DNA of 64,000 nucleotides, from the NCBI GenBank assembly GCA_963691705.1, contig OY829540.1, positions 44,304,158 through 44,368,157 of the forward strand, in the 5' to 3' direction. The stretch comes from Viola odorata (lineage: Eukaryota > Streptophyta > Magnoliopsida > Malpighiales > Violaceae). The notes below the pieces were generated by a model that saw nothing but the letters and a program-made list of their open reading frames with translations, did not search any database and had not been told where the DNA came from. A program made the position numbers and the translations under genes. Shown piece after piece: positions 45,570 to 57,200 of the stretch. Numbering within the stretch: the stretch's first letter is position 1; the number at the start of each line of letters is the position of its first letter.

Positions 45570-46491
45570 TAATCCTAATCCCTATAGTATTTGAACTGCC
45601 TATTTTAGTTTATATTTAATTAATTATTAAATTTAAATTATTATGTAATTAAAATATTTATTTATTAATTATAAGTCTATATATATAACATAAAGCAAAC
45701 GTAGCGAACATGAATTATTAGGGAACATGAGTAGATGGTATTATGATTACATCTTAATCAAGTTTCATTAATATAATAATGATTTAATTAACATAAATAA
45801 TTATTTTAATTATTTTTTTATAACAATGTAAAATATCAATCTATTTGTGTAATTTTTTAAATGCAATAGTGTCTTTTTGTGTAATTTTTCCAATATATAA
45901 AATAAACTACATAAAACTCTAAAGCTTACAAAAAATTATATTTTTAAACTTCCAAATAAACTTTTTAGTTATTAAAAAGATCAAATAAAATGATAAAAGA
46001 TTATGAAAAATGGAGGGAAAATATTAAAAAAAAAACATCGCTAGGTTCATTTCATAGAATAATTGAATAAAGTAATGAGAAGAATATTTTATAAATGTTA
46101 AAAATTAAATGATTAGAAAATAATTTAAAATTAAATTTAAATTATTTTTTTCATTGAGCCTAACCATATTTGTTAAAATTGCCTTCTATTTTTTGTAATT
46201 TTTAAAAATTTATTAATATGTTATTTAATTTTTCTAGCTATTAGAAAAGTTTGAATTTTAAGTTTTAGAAAATTGTAAGGTTTATTTTAAAAGTTTGGAA
46301 ACTATGGAAGATTATTATGTAGTTTTCTCAATAAATTATGTGCACCGCTAAGGCTTAGCTGCTTCATTCCGAACCGGAGCGGCTCGAACAGTGTTAGTGC
46401 CATTTGCTCTGTCACAGACTCGAAGCCTTACAGGAACAGCACCTGTGGCTGTTAATGGTTTATGATGGTACAAAAGGAAACCATAAAGTTA
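45570..46491. other. AT-rich intergenic, no feature seen
   Basis: Very AT-rich to about 46340, then 150 bp of more balanced sequence leading to the hAT insertion at 46500. No exon is supported. Confidence 0.55.
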
Positions 46492-46499
46492 CTTATCAC

Positions 46500-47080
46500 C
46501 AGGCACGGATGCAGGTGGGGGCCAGGGTGGGCTTTTGCCTACCCTGCCCAATCCAAATTTTTTTTTTAATAGGCCCATTAGCCTAGCCTTTGCTTTTGTC
46601 AATCTGCACCTCGACCAAATCTAATCCAATAATCCAATCCAATAATCCAATCCCTAGCCTAGCCTTTGCCTCTGCCTCTCTTCTCCTCTCCTCAACCAAA
46701 TCCCTAGCACAGCCACGCCTTATCCGTTTCCTCCGTATGGGAGATGATATGTTAAATGATTGTTTGATTACTTTTGTTGAAAAAGATATTTTTGATAGTA
46801 TAGAGAATGAGAGAATCATACAACGATTTCAAAAAATGAAACCTCGTAGAGAACAATGGTAAGAAGTATGTATATTGTATGAATTCTAATGTATAATTAA
46901 TTTTTTTCTATATTGTCTTCTTATTTACCTTTTTGTTAAGTTTATCTAAATATTTATTATTTAGTTCAATTTTTTGTTCAGCTCGCTTGCTTTCCTTTTA
47001 AAATACTCAAAAAAAAAAAATTTGGGGGCGCTGCCCCCGTACCCCCGCCCCCCTGGAAATAATTCCTGGATCCGTCCCTG
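46500..47080 (+). mobile_element. Internally deleted copy of the intact hAT family
   Basis: 581-bp element: left end CAGGCACGGATGCAGG, right end GGATCCGTCCCTG, perfect 8-bp duplication CTTATCAC (46492-46499 and 47081-47088). Its right half is nearly the same sequence as the 3' end of the 38168-41560 element in inverse orientation, including the last 40 transposase codons and the GGGGGCGCTGCCCCC palindrome. Its left part has a leader-like segment with repeated AATCCAATCC. Such deletion derivatives arise by gap repair and move with a transposase in trans. Confidence 0.92.
46738..46862 (+). pseudogene. C-terminal remnant of the hAT transposase
   Basis: About 41 codons (MGDDMLNDCLITFVEKDIFD...) closely matching the last residues of the 789-codon transposase, with a few substitutions (SIENERIIQRF versus SVKNERIIQGF). 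The zinc finger, catalytic core and most of the dimerisation region are deleted, so the product cannot act as a transposase. Confidence 0.9.
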
Positions 47081-47088
47081 CTTATCAC

Positions 47089-48799
47089 ACTTGATTATAC
47101 AAATTTAGTAAGTTATATTGTTTATTATAATTACAAATGTGTATAAAGTTATGTGTATCAAACTTTAATCACCGTTGTTAGATTTTCCGTCAAAGCTCTA
47201 TTACTACATTAAAAAATATTTATTTTATATTAAAAATCTAGAAAATATGAATTTCCTAAAAGAATAACTTAGATGAAATTTGTTGTTACATATATTTTAT
47301 TTTCTGGCGATACCTTATGGTTATTTTATTACTAATCCTATTTGTTTTTTTATAAATAAAGGTTTTGAAACATTTGAATATTTTTGTAAGAGTGATTTAA
47401 TTATTTTATTGATTATTAACGTAAGGAGAAAAAAATAAAAGGTTTAATTTTACTATCTAAACCTCAAAAGTCAAATGGTTTATATATTAATTAATTATTA
47501 TTAGTTTAGTGTCGACGTATCTTATTTAATTTTCTCCATGTAAATGAACACGTAATGTACCTAACAAGTATGCATGATATTAATTAGGCACAGAGATGCC
47601 ATACTCTTCTTACCTACCTAAAAAAAAAAACTTAAATATATATTAGTGTGAATGAACATTCAACTCATTGCTAGTAATAATATACTAATTCAACATACGC
47701 ATATGAAAAAATTAATATAATATCGTAATTGGTAAATATTTTGATGCAAAAAGTTAACTATTTCAGGTGTTAGATTAGGCAGCAGCTAAAATGGACTAGC
47801 GTAAAAAGTTGTTTTTTATAAAATTAAGAAAAAAAGTGAGAGAAAATAATTTAGTTATGTGGTGACTTTCCCCACCACCGTCCCTTTTCTTAAGGCATTG
47901 GCATACTACCACCTTCGATTTTAAGGTATCACATGCGGGTTGGCTTAGCTATTCCAACTCCAATTTTCAATAATTAGGCACCGTCTTCTTTGTTCAGCGG
48001 ATTAGATCTTCAATTGTTCCTTTGCCCACTCCTCGTTTAGCTACGATTTAATGACGATGGAAAATGTTTCACGTAATAGTAATAAACATGTTTTATTAAT
48101 TTTTATAATACAATTTTTCTATATGGCGCAAAAAAAATCAGCCTCTATTGTTAGTATGTAATTATCTGCTCTTTCTTTGAATCGAGTCAAGAAAATCAAA
48201 CCATCATAACCGATTATGGAAGAACAGTGATGGGATAAGATGGACATTATGTTTGATCCCATCATGATTGTCATCTTCGATATTTGATTTCAAAAGGAAT
48301 ATTCAATTTAAGTTTAAATACAAGTTTTGGTTCATGTGATTGTCATTTTTGTTCAAGTAAATCTCATTGTGATACATCAATTGTTTAATTAATTTGATCC
48401 CTTCCATAACGCTCGAATAAAACTATCATATTGTACAAATGGAACTGAAAGAACAATCGAGAAGAGAAAAAAAAATTAATAATAATAATAAAGGGTTAGT
48501 TTTGAATTAAGTATTTTTTGTTCTAAAAAAATGCAAACTTGTAACTATTAACAAGATCAATGGATCATTTGACTTGTTAGTAGAAGACGCTTCCAGCACG
48601 TTTACTTTTTAAGTTTTGACCTTGACATTCACTTAACTTCAGCTAATGGCTATCTTCTTTTTTTATTAGTACAATCTTGGACGCTATCTTTTAGCAAAAA
48701 TCAAAGGTATTTAGGCATTGGGAATATTGGAATCTTACCCTTTTTTGACTCGTCCAGTCCCAATATTAATTAATTTATTATAAATAATGATTTCTCCCC
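47089..48799. other. AT-rich intergenic; upstream region of the DUF761 gene
   Basis: No coding sequence recognised. The last few hundred bases are presumably the promoter region of the gene at 48913. Confidence 0.6.
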
Positions 48800-48807
48800 T
48801 ATAAATA
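48800..48807 (+). promoter_or_regulatory. TATA box of the DUF761 gene
   Basis: TATAAATA, 106-113 bp upstream of the ATG at 48913, in CCCCTATAAATACATC. This spacing gives a plausible plant leader of about 75-80 nt. Confidence 0.6.
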
Positions 48808-48912
48808 CATCGACCCATCTCAGTAAATGATCCACAAATCATCATCCAATCCTTCTTACTGGTAGTTCTAAGAGAAAAAAAGAAAGAGAAAAGAAGCAAG
48901 AGATCAGCAACG

Positions 48913-49182
48913 ATGATGAACAATAGCTCCATCCCTCCTCCATGCCAGAACAATTTCACAAAATTTCAACCAAAAGATGACAATGGCGCGTACAAAAATG
49001 GTAGAGCTTCAAGGTCTCGTGCCATTGTCGACGAGAAGCCGGTACATAAGCTCGAGAAGAAACCATCTATGGACGTTGACCAAAGCGCCGAGGCATTCAT
49101 CCAGAAGTTCAGGCGTCAACTTCTCATCCAACGGCTCGAATCTATCGAGAGTTACGAGCAAATGCTTGCAAGAGGGCTCTAA
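48913..49182 (+). CDS. Small DUF761 domain protein
   Basis: Intact 89-codon intronless frame with a TATA box upstream and an A-rich leader. The C-terminus (residues 52-89) is a DUF761 domain: DVDQSAEAFIQKFRRQLLIQ, then a YEQMLARGL end. The N-terminus is polar and disordered with RASRSRAIVDEKP. DUF761 proteins are plant-specific; members have been linked to stress and growth responses, but their biochemical role is not settled. The two adjacent ATGs (48913 and 48916) are equivalent. Short length is usual for single-domain members. This is one of the few apparently intact host genes here. Confidence 0.78.
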   Translation: MMNNSSIPPPCQNNFTKFQPKDDNGAYKNGRASRSRAIVDEKPVHKLEKKPSMDVDQSAEAFIQKFRRQLLIQRLESIESYEQMLARGL

Positions 49183-50329
49183 TTACGTGCTATAGTTTAT
49201 GATTAAGTGTTTGTACTATATCTATAGTAATTCAATTGATGGTTTGTATTGTTAATTTGTTGCAATTACTATATATGTATGTATTGGATTGTTTGTTTCA
49301 TTTGTAGTACGTACTTGATTTTGCTATCTAGCTAGTCTGTTATCATGATTCAAGATGTACAAGAATAATGAGACGTGCCTTAATTGAGCATCAACTATAT
49401 ACTATAATTTATACATTCACCAATTCTGCTTTTTTTCCCCTTTCCTATCAGCCTCTTCTTTCCCTACGCCTACAAACTTGGCCCATTCTGGGATTGACTC
49501 AGCCCATGCTCATGTCCAGTATGGTGTCAGTCCAACATTAATGAAATTCTAACTCATCTCCTCTCATTTGCAATTATATCTTATCGATGTGGCATGAACG
49601 AATTAGGCAGCCGATTAAGCCAATAATCATATCTAGAATATCACACAACTTTTTTCCAGTAATAAGATGATATCCACTAAATAGTTGAAATATAAAAATT
49701 CTATTTTTTTCTCCTCCATTATGTTATTTTTGCGAACAAAAAAATTAGTGAATCAAATTCAAAAAATGTTTATATGCCTCTTTGATATTGTGGTTCTACT
49801 TGGGAAAGGTGGTTTCCAAAATCAAAAACCCAAAGAAAATGGGCCTTTTGCCACTGCCAATAATTGCTCCAGTGGCTGAAACCAATGGTTTCAGCGAAAA
49901 CACGGAACGGAGTTTCCAATTTAATGAAACTTTCTTAATCCAAAAATACTCCTTGGTATTTATTTCATCGCGTCCGTTTTTTCTCTTCTTCTTCCTCAGT
50001 TTTTCCAAAATTTCAGACTCTCCTCAAACCCGACCTCACCTCCAAAATCAATTTTCCTCTTGGAAAACCACTCAAATTTTCTCCGAATCCTCTCAAAATT
50101 TGACCAAACATTACCTACATCCATTCAAACAAAACCCATCAATTTATTTCAAAATCCATCCGTAAAATCACTTTCAACACTCCGATGAAATCCCTAAAAT
50201 TGTTCTTCTCTTTCGCCTCACCACGCAGCCGCCGGACTCTCCAACCTCTTCTTCTTCCAGCCTTCCGTGTAGCAGCGTAGCAGCCTCACGTCCATTTCCT
50301 CATTCACCAACCCTCACTCCACACCAAAA
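49183..50329. other. Intergenic; leader of the GST relic at its end
   Basis: DUF761 3' flank, then an AT-rich stretch. 50160-50329 is pyrimidine-rich (CTCTTTCGCCTCACC) and looks like the promoter-proximal leader of the GST fragment. A 127-codon plus frame at 49782-50165 has no recognisable features and I do not call it. Confidence 0.5.
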
Positions 50330-50532
50330 ATGCTTGCTGCCACTGCGTAAGAATCTCCAACTTAAGGAAAAGTAGAATATTTATTTTCCTTTTTTTTGTT
50401 CTTAAATTTATTTACTGAATTTCTTTGTTGTTTGTGAATTTTCAGTTTGGATAAATCCGCGCCGGAAAAGTTAGCTCCACCGTTGGATGCTACGGTAGAG
50501 CATCCTCCACCACTCTTCGATGGAACCACTAG
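50330..50532 (+). pseudogene. GSTL: 5' fragment of a lambda-class glutathione transferase gene
   Basis: Exon 1 (50330-50346, MLAATA) and exon 2 (50446-50532) join at GC|T and give LDKSAPEKLAPPLDATVEHP and PPLFDGTTR. The LFDGTTR ending at a donor is the usual exon 2 end in plant GSTL genes, just before the thioredoxin fold with the active-site Cys-Pro (expected LYxSYxCPxAQR). GSTL enzymes act as glutathione-dependent reductases rather than conjugating enzymes. None of the later exons are found up to 53 kb; the inverted repeat at 50630 begins soon after. The fragment includes leader, start codon and two intact splice sites. Confidence 0.72.
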
Positions 50533-50629
50533 GTTTTTTTTTTCTTCTGAAAATAACTTCAATTTTTGTTTTGTAATATAATAGCAGATTACCCACAAAA
50601 AAAAACTATTGTTCCCTTTTTTTTCTAAT

Positions 50630-51216
50630 TTTTTTAAAAAAAAATTCAAAAAAATAAGATAATTAATTTTAAAAATCTAGAAAAATAATATAATTAATTT
50701 AAAAAATCCAAAAAAATAATGTAATTAATTAAAAATTGTAAAAAATAATGTAATTAATTTTACAAATTCTGAAAAATAATTTAATTAATTTTAAAAATTC
50801 TGAAAATAATGTATTAATTTAAAAAATTTAGAAAAATATTTTACATTATTTTTAAAAATTCAGAAAAATTGTAAAAATTCAAAAAATGTAAAAATCCCAA
50901 AAAATGTAAAAATTCAAAAAACAATTATAAATTACAAAAAAATGTTTTCTTTTCAGTAATAATAAATAATGTAAAATTTAATTGGTCTTATTTATTTTAC
51001 TCCTTTTTTTAATTTTAGTTTTAGCAATTATTTTGATTTTTGTTTACACAAAAAGATAGTTTAAATATAGTATTCATAAATTAAAAAAAGAAAAAGAAGA
51101 AACTAAACATCTTTATTTATGACTACCCAGCAGCCAATCTACTCCCAAACCCTACAACCTCAAAACATCATCTTCTTTCCCTCAACTAGCACTGCAGCCA
51201 CCACCTCTTTTCTCTT

Positions 51217-51248
<32 letters not shown>

Positions 51249-52475
51249 TTTCTCTTCCCTTTTCTTTTTCTTTACTGTTTGGATTGGGTTGAGTGTGTGG
51301 TGGTTGTGGTGTTGGGTAAGGTTTGTTGGTGTTTGTTGGTGAGGCAGCGGTGGGGTGGGTGGGTTGAGGCGGGTTTTGTGCGTGGTGGGGTGTGTTGGTT
51401 TTGGGTGCGTGGTGGCTGGGTGGATGGTTGTGGTGTGCAGCTGTGGTGGCTGAGGCGGGTTTGGTGAGCGGCAGTGGCGGTGGTGTTGTGGTTTGATGGG
51501 TTTGGTAGTGGCGATTTGGCCGGAGGGATTGGGTGGTTTAATTTGGGTTTGGTTTGACGGTGGTTGGTGGTGGTGATTTGGGATTTGGTTGAAGAGGTGG
51601 TGATGCAGCTGCGGTTATGATGGGTGGCCGGCTGTTTTGGGAATTTTAATTTGCAAAAGGGGTTGATTGAATTGCAGAGGACTGCTTGAAATTGATTTTG
51701 CAGACTGGATCAATTAATTGCAGAGAGGTTGGTTTAATTGCAAGGGTTTGGATTTGGTGTTAATTAAAGTGAGGATTGGATTAATTGGAAAGTATAATAA
51801 TCCATGAGTATAATAATTGAAAGGTTTTATTGATTTGAATTTCATATGGCGGCGGTGTTGTGGTTTGAAGAATTCTTAAAAATACTAGAATTAATTTTTT
51901 TAAGTGGAACAAATCATGTCTTTGATTTTTAGAAGATTGACTTTTTTCTGGATTTTTTAGAAAATAATATAATTGATTTTCTGGATTTTTTAAATTAATT
52001 ATATTAATTTTCTAGATTTTTAAATTAAATATATTATTTTTATGGATTTTTAAATTAATTATATTATTTTTATACATTTTTTAAATTAATTATATTATTT
52101 TTCTAGATTTTTTACATTAATTATATTAGTTTTTTGGAATTTTTACATTTTTTTGAATTTTTAAAAATAAAATAAAATATTTTTCTCAATTTTGTAAATT
52201 AATACATTATTTGCAGAATTTTTAAAATTAATTAAATTATTTTTTAGGATTTTTTAAATTAATTACATTATTTTTTACAATTTTTAATTAATTATATTAT
52301 TTTTCTGAATTTTTAAATTAATTACATTATTTTTTTGGATTTTTTAAATTAATTATATTATTTTTCTAGATTTTTTAAATTAATTATATTATTTTTCTAG
52401 ATTTTTAAAATTAATTATATTATTTTTCTAGATTTTTAAAATTAATTATCTTATTTTTCTGAATTTTTAAAGAAA
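50630..52475. repeat. Large inverted repeat of AT-rich minisatellite arms
   Basis: The left arm (about 50630-50940) is built from degenerate ~30-bp units such as AAAAATAATATAATTAATTT. The right arm (about 51945-52475) is the inverse complement with more units. Between them (50960-51940) are CT-rich and GT-rich tracts and no supported gene. Such arms are usual for some MULEs or fold-back elements. The right arm is followed by the TIR-like block at 52505; no matching left end was found, so the left side looks truncated or deleted. Confidence 0.62.
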
Positions 52476-52504
52476 AGAAAAGAAAAGAAAAGGAAAAAAA
52501 AGGG

Positions 52505-52685
52505 AAAAACCTGGTAACCTGCTATTCAAGGTCAAAACGGACGGCGTCAGCGTTGACTGACGGAGGGACCACCATTTGCAATTGACTTTGAGTTTAGGGA
52601 GTAGTATTTGAATTTTTAAAGTTGAGGGGAGGAAGCTGTTTTTTTTTTAAGTACACGGGGCCTTCATGCAAAAAACCCTTTTCTT
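52505..52685 (-). mobile_element. MULE-like terminal sequence at the right of the inverted repeat
   Basis: Read leftwards, the block runs GGGTTTTTTGCATGAAGGCC, then GTGTACTT, CTCCCCTCAACTTT and GACGCCGTCCGTTTTGACC. This style of end (purine/pyrimidine-rich with CGTCCGTT) resembles long MULE terminal repeats, as at 21004 and 22540. Without a matching partner the call stays tentative. Confidence 0.42.
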
Positions 52686-52890
52686 TAACAGGTCACCCTT
52701 AAAACCCAATATTAGTTTTCCCTGCTATTTTCCCTTGTTAAAAGAGAAAAAAATAGAAAGAGTGGCCGACTGAGAGGGAGGAAGAGATAGTGAACAGAAG
52801 ACGAAGCACCGAAGACGAAGAACAGAAGAAGAAGACGAAGAACGGTAGATTGGATCTGTTGGGAATGAGTCGTTTTCCATCTCCACCACC

Positions 52891-53346
52891 ATGGCTTCAT
52901 CAAGCAATCACTCATTCATGGCTTCAAGTGGGATTGACGAAGGAAATGGTGCAGCATCGTACCTACGATTCAAGAACAGATTGTGCAATTGTGGGGTCAG
53001 GGCTGTGGTTAAGATATCAGAATCCACAAGTAACCCAGGTAGGTTGTACTATAAATGTGCTAATGGTGAGTGTGAGTTGTGGGCATGGTGCAATGTGCAA
53101 GGGGGTTCTGTGCCGAACTTTCGTGGGGATGAAATTAATGACTTGGTTGCGATTAAGGATGATTTTAGGGAGGGTCTGAAGGAAGAATGCGAGGTGATTC
53201 ACAGGGAGTTGAAGGAGATTGTTGGTGCAATACATGAAAAGCCAGAAGCAGTGGTTAATAATGAGAGTATTTTATTGTCTGTTGTTCTATATCTTACAAT
53301 CCTTCTCCATTTAGTGTTGATTACTATTGTAATTTTTCGGGTTTGA
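52891..53346 (+). CDS. GRF-type zinc-finger membrane protein
   Basis: 151 codons from a well-placed ATG (CCACCATGG), uninterrupted. Residues about 30-68 form a GRF zinc finger: CNCG, then a spacer, NPGRLYYKC and ELWAW, with ligand cysteines C-x-C...C...C. GRF fingers bind nucleic acid in larger nucleases and helicases. Small plant GRF proteins with a coiled coil and C-terminal membrane segment are common and often lie near MULEs. Here an acidic helix (about 85-120) and a hydrophobic tail (SVVLYLTILLHLVLITIVIF) follow. It converges on the MURA-like gene at 54275-57302, so it may be cargo or a second gene of that MULE, or a host gene. Confidence 0.72.
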   Translation: MASSSNHSFMASSGIDEGNGAASYLRFKNRLCNCGVRAVVKISESTSNPGRLYYKCANGECELWAWCNVQGGSVPNFRGDEINDLVAIKDDFREGLKEECEVIHRELKEIVGAIHEKPEAVVNNESILLSVVLYLTILLHLVLITIVIFRV

Positions 53347-53359
53347 ATTTTTTGAGCTT

Positions 53360-53580
53360 TGAGGGTTTGTATTTGGGTAATTTTTAGGGTTTGTATTTGG
53401 TGAATTTTGGGTATTTTGAAGGGTTCGAATTATATGAACTATGAGGGTTTGAATTTGGGTAATTTTTAGGGATTGTATTAGGGTAATTTTTAGGGTTTGT
53501 ATTTGGTGAATTTTGGGTAATATGAAGGGTTTGAATTTGTTGAATTTTGTGATTTATGAAGACTGCTTTGCTTGAATTTG
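53360..53580 (+). repeat. Degenerate tandem repeat after the GRF gene
   Basis: Repeats of GGGTTTGTATTTGGTGAATT-like units (GGGTTTGTATTTGGGTAATTTTTAG and variants), at least five copies. Non-coding on the plus strand. Confidence 0.75.
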
Positions 53581-54274
53581 GTAATTTGAAGTGCTTACAC
53601 ATTACAATTTACAACAAATACAACACAACCCCTTAATTTGGTGAATTATTTGTCATGCGTTTGCCTGTGTGGGACAAAATAAATGTTGAAACTCTAACGA
53701 AACCCCTGCCTTAGGCTTCTAACATGTTTGGTTCATCGACATCAATATTAGGTCTTCATCGACATCAATGTCAAGGAGCTACTAAAGTCAGCACAAGAAA
53801 CCAAGGGCATTTTGAACTGAGACAATGACAAAATTCAAGATTCCTAAACAACAATATACAAAATTTACGCAATAAGAATTACCATTACGATAACCACAAA
53901 ATACACATTAGCAATACCCTTACAGTTGACATCACAAGTGCCCTAAAATGCAGTTCCAATATTCACACAATTGGGCTACAAAATACACAAAAGTGATCAT
54001 CATGTCTACATCAAACAACACAAAACCAGCAAACATGTATGCACGAACATGCCTGCATCAAACTACACAAAACCATTCACAAAAGTCCCATATAATTTTT
54101 TTAAGGTATCTACCTCTTGGAATGCACGTAATTTCCAGACATTGGTGTTCCCCCTTCATTCCCAGCATTGCTTCTTGTATCTCGGGTGGTTTGGCCTGGC
54201 TGTACTGGTTGAGATGCAATGGAGCTTGTTCATGGCCTTGGTGGGAGGTTTGTGCCACTAACTCCAGCGGGCCT
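53581..54274. other. Intergenic between convergent GRF and MURA-like genes
   Basis: No coding sequence supported. It contains short duplicates around 53736-53775 (CATCGACATCAATRT). Both genes should terminate here; no inverted-repeat end of a MULE was identified. Confidence 0.5.
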
Positions 54275-57200
54275 CTAAGACTTCTTCTTCTTCTTCTTAG
54301 GCTTTTGTCTTGATGTCTCACCAGATTTCCTAGATGGCCATGGCTTGCCTGGAGGTGATGGAGATGGCATTATTGCAGGTGATGACATTGGTGCAGGTGA
54401 TGGAGATGGCATGCCTGCAGGTGATGGAGATGACATTAGTGCAGGGGTTGGAGGGGTTGGAGAAGTGTCTGCGGCTGGTGTGGAGGTCCTTGAAAACCTA
54501 GCTTGACTTGCATTTTCCTACAACGCAAAATGAGTAGATAATTACATTGAAATATTACAAACATGAAATTTACAAGATTAAATTAAGGGGTAACATGTAC
54601 CTGCACTTCAGGCTCACAGTCACCATCATTGGCATGAGCTACTTTAGGGGTTCTTCTCTTTTTCTTCCTCAAAGGTGGTATATCTGACCTCATAGGCAAT
54701 GGACAAGTCCTCGTGTTATGGTTCTTGCCTCTACAATTCCTGCATGTCATCACCAGCCCAGTCCTAGTAGCTCTGGTTGAAAAGGATGGACCAGTCTCTC
54801 CAGCTTCCCTCCTTCTCTTAATCTTGGGTCTACCACTTTGTAGCATACATGATGGAGGCTGAACATCATGATGCCCTCGAACCACTGACCACTCACTCTG
54901 ATCTGGAACAGGCAGGATACCATCTTTGTATGTCTCAAGGAATGTGCTCTTTCGGTAAGCCATATGTACAAAGTCATGAGGACTTTTCTTCAAAAATAAG
55001 TAGGCAGCTGCTGCATGCCTACAAGGTACTCCAGTTAGGTCCCACTTTCTGCATGAACAGGTCTTCAATTGCAGGTCACAAGTGGCTTTTTCTCCAGAAA
55101 TGTGCTCTATTTCAAACTTCTGCAGTTGAGAATGAGGATAGACAATGAAAGACTGACATTCTTGAATGCATTTCTCTAGCCTGTTGAACCATCTTAGACA
55201 GATTGCCCCCTCATACAACATCATTCCTTGGTACTTCATGTAGAAACGTTTCATGAGCAATCTTCTAATTGTCTCCAGATATGTCAATATTGGTTCAGTC
55301 CTTGCAAGCCTGACACGTAAACATGAATAAACTTAGCTACATTATAATACACGCAAAATAAAGAACCAAAAATAATTTGTACAATAGAAAGTAACACATT
55401 ACCTAATGTAGGAATTGAAACTCTCTGAAAGATTGTTCAGTAGAAGGTCACACATCACCCATGGGTTGAAAGCATGCTTTGACCACCTCTGAGGGGGTAT
55501 CCTCTTCAATCATGCAAATGCAGCTGGACTTTCACACTTGATTTTCTCCATATGGATGTTGAATTTGGTCTCTTTGTATGCTCTTGCCGCCTCCCATAAT
55601 TGGTCTTTCAAATATTGACTACCCCCAAACTTAGTCTTGAAATTACTCCAAATGTGTCTCACACAATACCTATGATCCACAGCCTTAAGTACAGTATCAA
55701 ATATATTTTGCAGACCTTGCATAAACAAGCATATGTTAGACATAGTTATGGAAAATTAAAAAAACACAAGAGCAATGGTGAAAATTACCTTCTGCCTATC
55801 AGACATGAAGCACCATTCATTGAGTGTCCCAATGTCCTCTTCTAACCTCTGAAGAAACCATAACTAATTGTTCTTATTTTCAGAATCCACCACTGACCAT
55901 GCAATAGGAAATATATTACCATTACCATCCTTTCCTATTGCTGACAGTAAATGACCCTTATACCTCCCTTTCAAATGACAACCATCAATACCGATGAATG
56001 ACCGACATCCTTTCAGAAATCCACGCTTACAGGCTGCAAGACACATATACAACCTTGTGAAAACACCACGTGGAGCAGATATTGTCACTGTGCTCCCAGG
56101 ATTGGACTTTATAATTGCCTCTGCGTAATTCCACAACATCCTATATTGCTCACCATGCTCTCCCTCATTCATTGTTTGTGATATTTTCTTCGCCCTCACC
56201 ATCTTATATCTTGATACTGTCACAAATTTCTCTCTAGCCAGCCGACTTGCAAGGCTACTCAAATCAGTATCTATGTTATCCTTGAAGTCTGCCAAATACG
56301 TCTCCGCAATCCATTTGGCAGATGCTCTACGATGATCTATATCCTTTCCACAGTAGTGAGTGCTTTGAAAGGTCTTGATCTAGAATGAGGTCCTGTCTGC
56401 TGATGGTGAGGCATGGATTCTCCATCCACGGTCTTTCTTGCAAATGACAGTGATCCTACTCTTCTCATTCTTCAAAAACTTATAATCATGTCTAGTCTGT
56501 AGTGAGTAAAGCTTCAAAGCCTTCCTGAAGGCATCAGGACTGGCAAACAACATTCCATATTTCAAATTTATTGTTCCAGCCATATCCCTACTCTCATTGA
56601 ATACTAGGAATTTATTCTTCATCCTTGCTATTTCATCCTCACTGTCAGAACAAGGGGGAGTGTCTAATTGATCACTATCCTCTTCATCTGTTTCCACATC
56701 AGGCACAGCTGGACCAAAATTTGTACATGGTGGCCTATTAACTCTGTTACTTCTGCCTTGCTCAAGTCCCTCAACAAATTGTTCAACAAATTCCTGAGCC
56801 AATTCCTCAGTCTCCATATCAAACTCTTCATGCCCTTCATCCTCATTCTCTGAGTCTACAAAGTCACTCAACTCTTCAGAATCACTACTGCCTTTACCTT
56901 CAACTTGCCAGCTGTAAGTTCCATCAGCATGGCTGTCGTAACTGTGCTCATCATCTCCATTACCTTCAGTTTCAGGCCCACAATCAAAACCACCTTCAAT
57001 TTCAGGCCCATATTTCTCTCCATTGGGCCTTGCACCAGACCTATGCCCATCTTCATTCCTATCTACATTCTCTGTAGCATTGTCATCACTACAATTCTCA
57101 ACCACAACATCATCATAATTATGCACTGGACCATCACCACAACCATTATCACTCTCCCCATCAACACCACAACTCTCATCCACACCAACATCAAAATGAT

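Noticed and set aside
49782..50165. 127-codon plus frame upstream of the GST fragment
   Set aside because: Overlaps the GST leader region, has no conserved motifs, and composition follows the local AT/CT bias.
51279..51467. Trp/Gly/Val-rich 62-codon frame in the inverted-repeat centre
   Set aside because: Product of a GGT/GTG-rich low-complexity tract; every frame of such DNA is open.
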